Shown: positions 24,294-33,065, numbered from the stretch's first letter. The stretch: DNA of 61,968 nucleotides from Pseudomonadota bacterium (GCA_030057915.1 JASGUC010000039.1:1-61968); one strand, 5' to 3'. Made by a program: numbers and translations. Notes: a model not told the origin generated them from the sequence alone.

Positions 24294-25334
24294 GTGACGA
24301 CAACGGCGGGACGACAACGGAACGATAAGGCGGGAAGCAACCGCCGCCGGGGGGGCGGGATTGCCCTGGCGCTCTTCCTGATAACGCTGAGCGCGATGGC
24401 GGGTCCCGTCCCGGCCAGGGCGGAGACGCCGGCGAAGGAGCGGTCCCTCGTCAAGACATTCTCCGTTGCCGGACGGCTCCGCAACACCTTCCGGAGCCAT
24501 ACCTCCTATGAGTTCGGCAACCCCCTTGTCCCCGGTCACGCCCCGCTGAGCCGACTGGAGTTTCCCCTGAACGCCTGGTGGGCCGGCGTCGGGATCGGGG
24601 TTGGCGCCTCGAGGCTGGCTCTGGGCGTCGAAGTCCTGAGGAACGTCAGCGGAGAAGCCAGCGGCTACATGAAGGACTCCGACTGGGGGGACGAGGATAA
24701 CCGCCATTCCCTGACCATATACTCCGAGTCCAACTGCCGCCTCGAACCCAGTTTCCTGGCAACCGGTGAGGTCGCTCTCAAGATCGGCGACTGGCTGGGG
24801 CTTCCTTCCGCCCTGGACCTGCGGCCGGTGGCGGGAATCCGCTGGCAGCGCTTCGTCATGGTCGCCCACGACGGGACCCAGTGGCATCCCGAGGGAGGGG
24901 GTTCGCCGCCCGCGGAGGAACTCGCCGGCGACTCCCTCCGCTTCGAGCAGGTTTACTGGCACTACTTCCTGGGGGCGCGGACCTCCTGGGACATGGGCCG
25001 CCGGGGCTTCCTCCCCCCGGTCGTCCTGTATCTCCAGGGCGATTGGGCAATGGTGGAGGGGATCAATGAGGACTGGCACATACTGCATCCAGGTAGGCGG
25101 ATCACCAGGGAAAGGACCCGTGGTGACGCCTGGCATATCCTGGGCGGAATGAAAATCGGCCTTGCCAAAAACCTCCAGGCCAAGATCGAGACCGATTACC
25201 TGCGCCTCAAGACGGATGGCAGCCATCATTTGACCAACCCCCTCCTCAATATCGACTACAGTTTCGAATACGGCGTGAAGGTATGGTCGGAACAGATGGG
25301 TGTAACGTTGAGCGTGGAATGGGAATGCTATTGA
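24294..25334 (+). CDS. Omptin-family outer-membrane protease
   Basis: About 346 residues when started at GTG 24294, just before a signal peptide (ALALFLITLSAMAG, cleavage near ARA). It looks like a 10-strand barrel of omptin size. The catalytic groups of OmpT are matched: DSDW (Asp128, Asp130) aligns with Asp83/Asp85 of OmpT, and EDWH followed by HPGRRIT (Asp260, His262) aligns with Asp210/His212 in NDEHYDPGKRIT. The spacing between the pairs (132) is close to OmpT (127). Omptins cleave between basic residues, need LPS, and degrade cationic antimicrobial peptides. It lies 140 bp upstream of arnB. The GTG start has only a weak ribosome site. Confidence 0.75.
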   Translation: MTTTAGRQRNDKAGSNRRRGGGIALALFLITLSAMAGPVPARAETPAKERSLVKTFSVAGRLRNTFRSHTSYEFGNPLVPGHAPLSRLEFPLNAWWAGVGIGVGASRLALGVEVLRNVSGEASGYMKDSDWGDEDNRHSLTIYSESNCRLEPSFLATGEVALKIGDWLGLPSALDLRPVAGIRWQRFVMVAHDGTQWHPEGGGSPPAEELAGDSLRFEQVYWHYFLGARTSWDMGRRGFLPPVVLYLQGDWAMVEGINEDWHILHPGRRITRERTRGDAWHILGGMKIGLAKNLQAKIETDYLRLKTDGSHHLTNPLLNIDYSFEYGVKVWSEQMGVTLSVEWECY

Positions 25335-25474
25335 CCGCCGGCGTCCCGGCGTCGGCCGGGCGTCGTTCGATGGTTCGGCCTCGACGGGGGAAGGGGCGAA
25401 GATAATCGTTGACGCCGCCTTCGATCCGGTTTAGAACCCCGAAAAAAATCCCCTCCGGGAGGACCGCGGCAGCC

Positions 25475-26623
25475 ATGAAGATACGTCCGGATTTTTTACC
25501 CCTGAGCAGACCCGCTCTGGGCGATGAGGAGATCGAAGCGGTGGCCCGGTGCCTTCGCTCGGGCTGGATCACCACCGGGCCCGTGTGTCGGGACTTTGAA
25601 CAGGCCTTCCAGGAGCTGACGGGGGCGGCCCGGGCCGTTTCCTTTACCTCCGGGACGGCGGCGATGCAACTCCTCCTTGCCGCTCTGGAGATCGGGCCGG
25701 GGGACGAGGTGATCACCCCGTCAATGACCTTCGCCTCGACGGTGAACATGATCGCCCTCCGCGGCGCCCGCCCGGTGTTCATCGATGTCGATTATCCCAC
25801 CCTGAACATGAATCCGGACCTCCTGGAGGGCCTGATCACCCCCCGGACCAAGGCCGTCATTCCCGTCCATTTCGCCGGCGCCCCGGCGGACATGACGCGG
25901 ATCACGGCGATCGCCCGGCGTCGTCGGCTCGTGGTCATCGAGGATGCGGCCCACGCCGTGGGCGCTTACTGCCGGGGCGTCCATGCCGGCGGCGACGGCT
26001 GGCCCGCCGTCTTTTCCTTCCACCCCATCAAGAACATTACCACCGGCGAGGGGGGGATGATCACGCTCGCCGACGAAGATATGGAGCGGCGTCTGCGTCT
26101 CCTGAGGTTCCACGGGATCGAACGGGACGCCTGGAAGCGCTACGGCAAGGGAGGCAATCCGGATTACGACATTCAGGCGCCGGGCTACAAGAGCAACCTT
26201 CCCGACGTCCTGGCGGCCATCGGCGTGGCGCAGATGGCGAAATGGCCGGCGTTGAACCGACGTCGGGCGGAACTGGCGGGGCGGTATCTGGCGGGGCTCG
26301 CGGGCATCGACGGCCTGGAGTTGCCGGGAAGCCCCGCCTTTCCCCATGTCCATGCCTGGCATCTCTTCGTGGTGAAGGTGGCGGCCCTGAGCCGGGAACG
26401 TTTCCTGGCCCGTCTGTCGGATTACAACATCGGTTACGGCCTCCATTTCCCCGCGACCCACCGCCTCCGGTACGTCCGGGAGCGTTACGGTGACGGCGCG
26501 GCGGCGCTGCCGGAGACGGAGCGGGCCGCCAACCTGATCGTCTCCTTGCCCCTTTTTCCGGGCATGAGGGACGACGACGCGGACTATGTCTGCGACGCGG
26601 TGCGGGAGATCCTCCGGGGCTGA
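25475..26623 (+). CDS. arnB: UDP-4-amino-4-deoxy-L-arabinose aminotransferase (ArnB)
   Basis: A 382-residue PLP-dependent DegT/DnrJ/EryC1 aminotransferase. The start at 25475 has GGGAGGA upstream. It begins FLPLSRPALGDEEIEAVARCL, has TSGTAAMQLLLAAL for phosphate binding, VVIEDAAHAVGAYC with the PLP Asp, and the PLP Lys in FSFHPIKNITTGEGG. The C-terminal GYGLHFPATHRL is typical of ArnB. It converts UDP-4-keto-pentose to UDP-Ara4N using glutamate. Its place directly upstream of arnC and the split arnA supports this over other sugar aminotransferases. Confidence 0.9.
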   Translation: MKIRPDFLPLSRPALGDEEIEAVARCLRSGWITTGPVCRDFEQAFQELTGAARAVSFTSGTAAMQLLLAALEIGPGDEVITPSMTFASTVNMIALRGARPVFIDVDYPTLNMNPDLLEGLITPRTKAVIPVHFAGAPADMTRITAIARRRRLVVIEDAAHAVGAYCRGVHAGGDGWPAVFSFHPIKNITTGEGGMITLADEDMERRLRLLRFHGIERDAWKRYGKGGNPDYDIQAPGYKSNLPDVLAAIGVAQMAKWPALNRRRAELAGRYLAGLAGIDGLELPGSPAFPHVHAWHLFVVKVAALSRERFLARLSDYNIGYGLHFPATHRLRYVRERYGDGAAALPETERAANLIVSLPLFPGMRDDDADYVCDAVREILRG

Positions 26624-26652
26624 AGGACCGGGCGTCGGGACGGGGCTAAGGG

Positions 26653-26881
26653 GAGACCTTTGAAAAATGTCATTTCGAGGAGCGCGAGCGACGAGAAATC
26701 CTAATCATGGCAGTTTGTTAAAGATTTCTCCCATCGGTCGAAATGACAAAAATGTCGGTTATTCAAAGCCCTCAAAGGGCTTGCCTAATCGGGGGAAATG
26801 TGTCTCTATGGCGGGCATTGCGCGGCGTCTCCGCCGGGATGACATGGCGAGAGCGTTGCGAAGCCATTTTTCGAGGGTTTC
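26653..26881. repeat. GAGACC-family element carrying a nested GTCATTTCGA palindrome
   Basis: GAGACCTTTGAAAAA at 26653 marks the left end, and a degenerate right end (TTTTTCGAGGGTTTC) lies at 26867-26881. Between them, 26668-26748 is a second palindromic repeat, TGTCATTTCGA...TCGAAATGACA, of the kind widely scattered in bacterial genomes. The composite fills most of the arnB-arnC gap (26624-26954). It would place hairpins in the transcript between the two genes. Confidence 0.6.
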
Positions 26882-26954
26882 ATGACGACGCCGGGGGGAC
26901 CGGAGGAATAGGACGCCGAGACGAACTCCATAACCGTGACGACTGGAAGATACG

Positions 26955-27917
26955 GTGACAAAAGCTGAATCCGTCATATCGGCGGTCATTCCCGTCTTCA
27001 ACGAGGAAGACAACCTGAAGGCCCTCATCGGACGCCTGCAGCCGGTGATGAGGTCCCTGGGGCGGCCCTATGAGATCGTCATGATCGACGACGGCAGCCG
27101 GGATGGGTCGTTGGCGATCCTCAAGGACCTCGCCCGGGAGAACCCGGAATTGCGGGTGGTGGAGCTGACCCGGAACTACGGCCAGCACGCCGCCATAATG
27201 GCGGGCTTCTCCATCGTCCGGGGGGATATCGTCATTACCCTCGACGCGGATCTCCAGAACCCGCCGGAAGAGATCCCCCGCCTGGTGGCGGAGATGGAAA
27301 ACGGCGGCTACGACGTCGTGGGGACGATCCGGCGTCGGCGTCGGGATTCGGCCTTCCGTCTCGGGGCCTCGCGGCTCATCAACATCGTGGCGCGGCGCAT
27401 CACCGGCGTCCACATGACGGACTGGGGATGCATGCTCCGGGCGTACCGCCGCCCCGTGGTGGAGCGGATGCGGGATTGTCACGAACATGCCACCTTCATC
27501 CCCGCTCTGGCCACGGCCTTCGCCAAGCGATTGACGGAGATCGAGGTGGCCCACGAGGAACGCCACGGCGGCAAGTCCAACTACCCCCTGCGCAAGCTCA
27601 TCAACCTCCAGTTCGACCTGGTGGCCTCCTTTTCCGACTTTCCCATGAAGATGCTCATGTACGGCGGCATCCTCATGTCCATCCTGGGGGTCTGCTTCGG
27701 CGCCTTTCTCGCCGTGGCGCGGCTGGCCTATGGGGCCCACTGGGCGGCCCAGGGCGTCTTTACCCTCTTTGCCGTCCTCTTCGTCTTCGTGGGCTTGCAA
27801 TTCTTCGCCCTCGGCGTCATCGGCGAGTACATCGGCCGGATCTACCGGGAGGTGAGGAGGCGTCCGGAGTACGTAATCGAAAACATCCACGGCGGCCGGG
27901 ACCGGAGCGGGTCGTGA
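26955..27917 (+). CDS. arnC: Undecaprenyl-phosphate 4-deoxy-4-formamido-L-arabinose transferase (ArnC)
   Basis: A 320-residue GT2 transferase starting at GTG 26955. The Rossmann-like domain has SAVIPVFNEEDNL, IVMIDDGSRDGSL, and the DxD metal motif in TLDADLQNPPEEIP. Two C-terminal helices (MLMYGGILMSILGVCFGAFL and LFVFVGLQFFALGVIGEYIG) anchor it in the inner membrane, as in ArnC/GtrB proteins. It transfers formyl-Ara4N from UDP to undecaprenyl phosphate. The stop codon overlaps the GTG start of the next gene (GTGA), implying coupled translation. Confidence 0.92.
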   Translation: MTKAESVISAVIPVFNEEDNLKALIGRLQPVMRSLGRPYEIVMIDDGSRDGSLAILKDLARENPELRVVELTRNYGQHAAIMAGFSIVRGDIVITLDADLQNPPEEIPRLVAEMENGGYDVVGTIRRRRRDSAFRLGASRLINIVARRITGVHMTDWGCMLRAYRRPVVERMRDCHEHATFIPALATAFAKRLTEIEVAHEERHGGKSNYPLRKLINLQFDLVASFSDFPMKMLMYGGILMSILGVCFGAFLAVARLAYGAHWAAQGVFTLFAVLFVFVGLQFFALGVIGEYIGRIYREVRRRPEYVIENIHGGRDRSGS

Positions 27918-29002
27918 GGGCCGTCGTCTTCGCCTATTCCAACATGGGCGTGACGGGCCTGGAGGCCCTGGAGCGCCACGGCTTCGACATCCGGACGGTA
28001 TTCACCCATCAGGACGATCCGGTGGAAAAGCGGTGGTTTGCCTCGGTGGCGGCCTGGGCGGAGGGGAGGGGCATCCCGGTCTGGCGCCCCGAGGAAGTCA
28101 ACGCCCCGGAATGGACGGCCCGGATCGTCGCCCTGGCCCCGGAGGTCATATTCTCCTTCTATTACCGGAAGATCTTGCGTCGCGAGATCCTCGCCGCGGC
28201 CCCCGCCGGGGCCTTCAATCTCCACGGTTCCCTCCTTCCCGCCTACCGGGGAAGGGTCCCCGTGAACTGGGTCCTGGTGAACGGGGAGGAACGGACCGGC
28301 GTCACCCTGCACTGGATGACCGCCCGGGCGGACGCCGGGGACATCGTGGGGCAGCGGTCCGTGGCGATAGATTTTTCCGATACGGCCTTAACCCTTTATG
28401 AAAAACTGTGCCGGGAGGCCGCGCTCCTCCTCGACGAGGCGCTGCCCCTGATCCGGTCGGGGCGGACCCCCCGGATTCCCCAGGACGACGCCCGGGCCAC
28501 CTATTTCGGCGGCCGGAAGCCGGCGGACGGGCGCATCGACTGGAGACGGCCCGCCCGACAGATCTACGACCTCATTCGGGCCGTGACGGATCCCTACCCC
28601 GGGGCCTTCACCTTCCTCCCCGACGGGACGAAGATGCTGGTGTGGTGGGGTCTGCCCGAGCCGGCGACGACGCCGCCGCCGGGAGGGGGACCGCAAGCGC
28701 CGGAAGGAACGCCGGGCCCCCCGGAAGGGACGGGGGCCGACCCGCCCGGAGCGGGAGGCGACGGGGAGAGGGGGCTTTTCATCCCGTCCGTCGGCGACGC
28801 CGGATGTAAGAAACGGGGCGAGGCCGGGGAAGCCGACGGTCCGCCGGGGCGGGTCCTCCTGGACGACCGCCGGGAGGCCTCCGTGGCGGCGGGGGTGGGA
28901 CGTCTCCGCCTTCTGCACGTCGAAATCGACGGAATGGGCATGAGGGGCGGTCAGATAGGGCGGTATTTCCGGGATCTGGGCGGGGCAATCGTCCTTAGAT
29001 AA
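27914..29002 (+). CDS. arnA: UDP-Ara4N formyltransferase (ArnA N-terminal domain homologue)
   Basis: A 362-residue stand-alone formyltransferase, started at GTG 27914, which overlaps the arnC stop by 4 bp. The formyl-tetrahydrofolate fold has RAVVFAYSNMGVTGLEAL, the catalytic NLHGSLLPAYRGRVPVNW (Asn and His) and the Asp region MTARADAGDIVG. In enterobacteria this domain is fused to the decarboxylase as ArnA; here the two are separate adjacent genes. A Pro/Gly-rich low-complexity insertion (about residues 250-315) interrupts the C-terminal domain, after which VLLDDRREASVAAGVGRLRL resumes the fold. It formylates UDP-Ara4N before transfer by ArnC. Confidence 0.88.
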   Translation: MRAVVFAYSNMGVTGLEALERHGFDIRTVFTHQDDPVEKRWFASVAAWAEGRGIPVWRPEEVNAPEWTARIVALAPEVIFSFYYRKILRREILAAAPAGAFNLHGSLLPAYRGRVPVNWVLVNGEERTGVTLHWMTARADAGDIVGQRSVAIDFSDTALTLYEKLCREAALLLDEALPLIRSGRTPRIPQDDARATYFGGRKPADGRIDWRRPARQIYDLIRAVTDPYPGAFTFLPDGTKMLVWWGLPEPATTPPPGGGPQAPEGTPGPPEGTGADPPGAGGDGERGLFIPSVGDAGCKKRGEAGEADGPPGRVLLDDRREASVAAGVGRLRLLHVEIDGMGMRGGQIGRYFRDLGGAIVLR

Positions 29003-29040
29003 GCCGCCGGAGCATAAGCGACCATGGGAGTCATGAACGT

Positions 29041-30087
29041 ATGAAGATATTGATTTTAGGGGTAAATGGTTTTATCGGCCACCATCTGACCAACCGCATC
29101 CTGGAGACGACGGACTGGCGGGTTTACGGCATGGATCTGAGCGACGACCGCCTGGGCCGCGCCCTCTGCAACCCCCGTTTCCAGTTCCTTGAGGGCGATA
29201 TCGCCATCAACAAGGAGTGGATCGAATACCATGTCAAGAAGTGCGACGTCGTTATCCCCCTGGTGGCCATCGCCACGCCGAAGCTGTATGTGGAGGACCC
29301 CATCGGGGTTTACAATCTCGATTTCGAGATGAATCTCAACGTCGTCAAACAGTGCGTCAAATACCGCAAGCGGGTGGTCTTCCCCTCCACGTCGGAGGTT
29401 TACGGGGCCTGCCCCGATCCCGAGTTCAGCGAGGACGACAGCTTCCTGGTCGTCGGGCCCATCCGGAAGGAGCGCTGGATATACTCCTGCTGCAAGCAAC
29501 TCCTCGACCGGGTGATTTACGCCTACGGAACCCGGGGGTGTCTGGAGTTCACCCTCTTTCGGCCCTTCAACTGGATCGGCCCCCGCCTCGATTCCCTCTA
29601 TGCGGCCAAGGAGGGAAGCTCCCGGGTGGTCACCCAGTTCATCGCCGAACTCCTCCTGCGCCGCCCCATCACCCTGGTGGACGGGGGGCGTCAGAAGCGG
29701 TGCTTCACCTATGTGGACGACGGGATCACCGCCCTGATGAAGATCCTGGAGAACCCGGAGGATCGCTGTAAAAACGAGATCATCAACATCGGCAATCCGG
29801 ACAACGAATGCTCCGTGGCGGAACTGGCCCACCTGATGAAGAGGATCTTCATGGACCATCCCGACCACCGGCGGGACGGGGAATATTCGGAAATCGTCGA
29901 AGTGGCGGCGGCTGAATACTACGGGAAGGGCTATCAGGACATCTACACCCGGAAGCCGAGCATCGCCAAGGCCCGGGAGCTTCTGGACTGGGAACCGGCC
30001 ATCGACCTCGAAACCTCCCTGACCAGGACCATCTATTCCTTCCTGGAAGAAAATGAAACGCATCCTGGGACTGAAGATCGATGTTGA
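29041..30087 (+). CDS. arnA: UDP-glucuronate decarboxylase (ArnA C-terminal domain homologue)
   Basis: A 348-residue short-chain dehydrogenase-like enzyme. It begins with the NAD-binding GVNGFIGHHL, has PSTSEVYGACPD and the YSCCKQLLDRVIYAYG segment with catalytic Tyr and Lys, and the ArnA-specific LFRPFNWIGPRLDSL and GGRQKRCFTYVDDGI. ArnA oxidatively decarboxylates UDP-glucuronate to UDP-4-keto-pentose, the ArnB substrate. Its last 35 bp overlap the start of arnD. The separate formyltransferase gene just upstream completes the two ArnA activities. Confidence 0.92.
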   Translation: MKILILGVNGFIGHHLTNRILETTDWRVYGMDLSDDRLGRALCNPRFQFLEGDIAINKEWIEYHVKKCDVVIPLVAIATPKLYVEDPIGVYNLDFEMNLNVVKQCVKYRKRVVFPSTSEVYGACPDPEFSEDDSFLVVGPIRKERWIYSCCKQLLDRVIYAYGTRGCLEFTLFRPFNWIGPRLDSLYAAKEGSSRVVTQFIAELLLRRPITLVDGGRQKRCFTYVDDGITALMKILENPEDRCKNEIINIGNPDNECSVAELAHLMKRIFMDHPDHRRDGEYSEIVEVAAAEYYGKGYQDIYTRKPSIAKARELLDWEPAIDLETSLTRTIYSFLEENETHPGTEDRC

Positions 30088-30913
30088 CACCCACGAGGGG
30101 ATGAAGAAGGGGGTGCCGCGCCTCCTGGAGGATTTGGGGAGACTCGGGGTCCGGGGGACCTTCTATCTGAGCATGGGCCCCGATGCCTCGGGGCTGGCGG
30201 TCCTGCAGCTCCTGAGGAATCCCCGTTTCCTGAAAAAGATGCTGAAGAGCAACGCCCCGGCCCTCTACGGTTTCAAGACGGCCCTCTATGGTACGCTCCT
30301 GCCCTCGCCCCTCATCGCCCTGTCCTTTCCCGATCTGGTCCGCCGGATCGTGGCGGAGGGCCACGAGGCGGAGTTTCACGCCTGGGATCACCGGCGCTGG
30401 CAGGACGGCCTTCCCCGCCGTTCCGAAGGATGGATAACGGCTTGGTTCGACAAGGGGCTGGCCGCCTTTCGCCAGACGACGGGACGGGAGGCCGCCTCCT
30501 TCGGCGCCCCCGCCTGGCTTCTCGACGACCGGGCCCTACGGATTGCCGGCGGGCGCGGCTTTGCTTACCTAAGCTGCACCCGGGCGCGGACGCCCTTCGT
30601 CCACGCGGCGATCGGCATCCCCGAACTCCCTTCCGACCTGCCCTGTTTCGAGGAACTGGGCGTCCGGGCGGCGGGGGAGGAGATCGTTTCCCGCCTGAGG
30701 GGCGGTGGCGTCCATGTCCTCCCCGTCCACGCCGAGGCGGAGGGGGGCGTCTGGAATCGGCCTTTTCTCGATCTCATGGAGACGATTCGGGGGATGGATT
30801 ACGAGGTGCGGACCCTGGGGGAGATCGCCGCGGCCTTGACGCCCCGGGAACTGCCCAGGAGAAAATACGAGCTGGCCCTCCTCCCCGGGCGGGCCGCCCC
30901 CTGCGCGGTGTGA
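30053..30913 (+). CDS. arnD: Polysaccharide deacetylase ArnD (formamido-arabinose-phosphoundecaprenol deformylase)
   Basis: A 286-residue NodB-type deacetylase. It starts LGLKIDVDTHEGMKKGVPRLLEDL, with the catalytic Asp pair in the KIDVDT strand, then GTFYLSMGPDASG and the metal His motif HEAEFHAWDHRRWQD. ArnD removes the formyl group from Ara4N on undecaprenyl phosphate at the periplasmic face, before ArnT acts. The gene overlaps the upstream decarboxylase gene by 35 bp. No ArnE/ArnF flippase subunits follow it in the window. Confidence 0.9.
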   Translation: MKRILGLKIDVDTHEGMKKGVPRLLEDLGRLGVRGTFYLSMGPDASGLAVLQLLRNPRFLKKMLKSNAPALYGFKTALYGTLLPSPLIALSFPDLVRRIVAEGHEAEFHAWDHRRWQDGLPRRSEGWITAWFDKGLAAFRQTTGREAASFGAPAWLLDDRALRIAGGRGFAYLSCTRARTPFVHAAIGIPELPSDLPCFEELGVRAAGEEIVSRLRGGGVHVLPVHAEAEGGVWNRPFLDLMETIRGMDYEVRTLGEIAAALTPRELPRRKYELALLPGRAAPCAV

Positions 30914-31224
30914 TGCCGATCTGTCCGGGGGATCGCATCCCGCGGCGAGGCAAGGCCCTTGGCTAGTCCCGTCCTTTCCGTATCCCCCGTAATTAGGGCC
31001 GATGGCCTACCAAGAGAAGGGGCATGGGGCGGTTTCCCAAGGCTCTCGAAGCATACGACGCCCCCCGGGGAGAGGCGCCGGCGGCCCGAAAACGGGATCG
31101 GGACATGAAAAAGCCGCGCAGGCCCAAATAACCGCGCCCGATGGCCGCCTCCCGCCTTGGAGCCCGCGGATGGGGGCGGGGCCCCGTCTCCGCCGCCGCC
31201 CCTGGAAGCGCGACCGCCTCCGCG
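30914..31224. other. Gap after arnD with no recognised feature
   Basis: This is a convergent gap between arnD (plus) and the small Lys-rich gene and ygiQ (minus). It is GC-rich without a clear hairpin-plus-T-tract terminator and without a credible reading frame. Confidence 0.4.
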
Positions 31225-31323
31225 TCAGCCGGCCTTTTTCTGCCGCTTGGCTTCCTTTTTCTCCTTCAGCGTCTTGGCGGGTTTCTTCTTGGTTTCCTTC
31301 TTGGCCCCTTTGTCCTTGCCCAT
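31225..31323 (-). CDS. Tiny lysine-rich protein (32 residues)
   Basis: The minus-strand frame starts at ATG 31323, preceded by GGAGGG, and reads MGKDKGAKKETKKKPAKTLK then EKKEAKRQKKAG and stops. It is extremely basic, with about half Lys/Arg, and likely helical; it may bind nucleic acid or ribosomes, but the function is unknown. Its first 58 bp overlap the 3' end of ygiQ in another frame. The ribosome site and the coherent composition support it as a real gene in the ygiQ transcript. Confidence 0.65.
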   Translation of the reverse strand: MGKDKGAKKETKKKPAKTLKEKKEAKRQKKAG

Positions 31324-33065
31324 GGTTTTCCCTCCGTTGCGGCTGTTCGGTTGTTTTCCCCTGCATACCGGAAGGGGATGTTTTTCTCAACCAGAATCTG
31401 TTTCTGCCGCTCCCGGCCGGAGACCGTCTTTTCCACAAAGAGGCGACGGCCGCTGAAGGGGTTTCGTTCCGTGTAATACATGAGCGTGGAAATGGTAGCC
31501 GGGGCGGGGGTGAAGATCTGGACCTGCCAGGCGGTGGCGGGAAGCTCCTGACGGAGGAAAAGACGGAGCCCTTCGATGTCGTCCTGGGAGCATCCGGGAT
31601 GGGCGGCGATGAAGTAGCAGGAGAGGAATTGCCGCTTCCCCGTCTGGGCGGTGAAGCGGCGGAAGTGGTCGCGGAAGGAGAGCAGGCTCTCGATGTCCGG
31701 CTTTCCCATTAAACGGAGGATCGGCGCCGCGGCATGTTCCGGGGCGACCTTGAGCCGTCCGGAGACGTGACGGTGGACCACGTCGCGAAGATAGGGCAGG
31801 CCCTGCTTCCCATCGGCCAGGAGGAGATCGCAGCGGATGCCCGAGGCGACGACGGCCTGTTTCACCCCGGGCAGCGCGGCGAGTTTTTGGAGGAGGGCGC
31901 GCTGGGGGCCGTGGTCGGGACGGAGGCGCGGGCAGATCTCGGGGTAGAGGCAGCGGCGGTCCGGGCAGGCCCCACGGACGAGCTTCCTTTCGCATTCGAA
32001 GCCGTACATGTTGGCCGTGGGCCCCCCAACATCGTGGAGATAACCCTTGAAATCGGGCCGGGAGGCGATGCGGGCCCCTTCCCGGATTATCGACGCCTCG
32101 CTCCGGGAACTGACGGTGCGCCCCTCATGAACGGCGATGGCGCAGAAGTTACATTCCCCGTAGCAGCCCCGATGGGTGGGAATGGAGAAGCGGATCGTCT
32201 CCAGGGCCCGAACGACGCCGGCCCGGCGGTGGCAGGGGTGGGCGTCCCGAGCGAAGTCCAGGTCATGGACCTCATCCATCTCCCTCTGCGTCAGGGGCGC
32301 CGCCGGGGGGTTGTGAATAAGCCAGCGGTCGCCGTGCCGTTGGGTGAGACCGCGGGCGGTAAGGGCGTCCTGGTTTCGGTAAAAGGCGAGGAACATCCTG
32401 GTGAAGGCCTCCGGGTTCGCCGTCGCTTCCTCCCAGGAGGGGATCTCAAGGAAACCGTCCTTCTTCTCCCCGGCCGCATAGCAGAGACCCCGCAGGTCCG
32501 TTGGGCGCCGGCCGGCCTGGAGGAGGGCGGCCAGCTCCCGGACCGTATTCTCTCCCATGCCATAGACGAGGTAATCCGCCTTGGCGTCGAACAGGATGGA
32601 ACGGCGCACCCGGTCGGACCAAAAGTCGTAATGGGCGATCCGCCGGAGGCTGGCCTCGAGGCCCCCCAGGACGATGGGGCAGGTCTTCGGGAAGTGCCGC
32701 CGGATCAGGTTGGCGTAGGCGATCACCGCCCGGTCGGGGCGGCGGTTGTTGATCCCTCCGGCGGTGAAATCATCGGTGCGCCGTCTCCTTCCCGAAGCGG
32801 TGCGGTTGGCCACCAGGGAATCGATGCAGCCGCCGGTGACGCCCCAGAAGAGTCTCGGCGCCCCCAGACGGCCGATATCCTCGCCCCCGGCGAGGTCCGG
32901 CTGGGGGATGACGCCCACGCGCCAGCCGGCGGCGAGGAGGACCTTGCCGATCACGGCCACGCCCACATAGGGGCTGTCCAGATAGCTGTCCCCGGTGACG
33001 AGGATGACGTCGAGGGCGGTCCAGCCCCGAGCGCGGACCTCTTCGGGGGTGACGGGCAAAAACAC
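31266..33065 (-). CDS. ygiQ: YgiQ family radical SAM protein
   Basis: A 599-residue protein of the YgiQ family. The N-terminal part resembles a cobalamin-binding-like Rossmann region (DVILVTGDSYLDSPYVGVAV) followed by GGCIDSLVANRTASGRRR and VLGGLEASLRRIAHYDFWSD. The radical SAM core has the CxxxCxxC cluster site in HRGCYGECNFCAIAVHEGR. LKVAPEHAAAPILRLMGKPD and a typical LSCYFIAAHPG segment follow. The substrate is unknown. The C-terminal tail is Arg/Lys-rich and overlaps a small gene. Confidence 0.92.
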   Translation of the reverse strand: MFLPVTPEEVRARGWTALDVILVTGDSYLDSPYVGVAVIGKVLLAAGWRVGVIPQPDLAGGEDIGRLGAPRLFWGVTGGCIDSLVANRTASGRRRRTDDFTAGGINNRRPDRAVIAYANLIRRHFPKTCPIVLGGLEASLRRIAHYDFWSDRVRRSILFDAKADYLVYGMGENTVRELAALLQAGRRPTDLRGLCYAAGEKKDGFLEIPSWEEATANPEAFTRMFLAFYRNQDALTARGLTQRHGDRWLIHNPPAAPLTQREMDEVHDLDFARDAHPCHRRAGVVRALETIRFSIPTHRGCYGECNFCAIAVHEGRTVSSRSEASIIREGARIASRPDFKGYLHDVGGPTANMYGFECERKLVRGACPDRRCLYPEICPRLRPDHGPQRALLQKLAALPGVKQAVVASGIRCDLLLADGKQGLPYLRDVVHRHVSGRLKVAPEHAAAPILRLMGKPDIESLLSFRDHFRRFTAQTGKRQFLSCYFIAAHPGCSQDDIEGLRLFLRQELPATAWQVQIFTPAPATISTLMYYTERNPFSGRRLFVEKTVSGRERQKQILVEKNIPFRYAGENNRTAATEGKPWARTKGPRRKPRRNPPRR

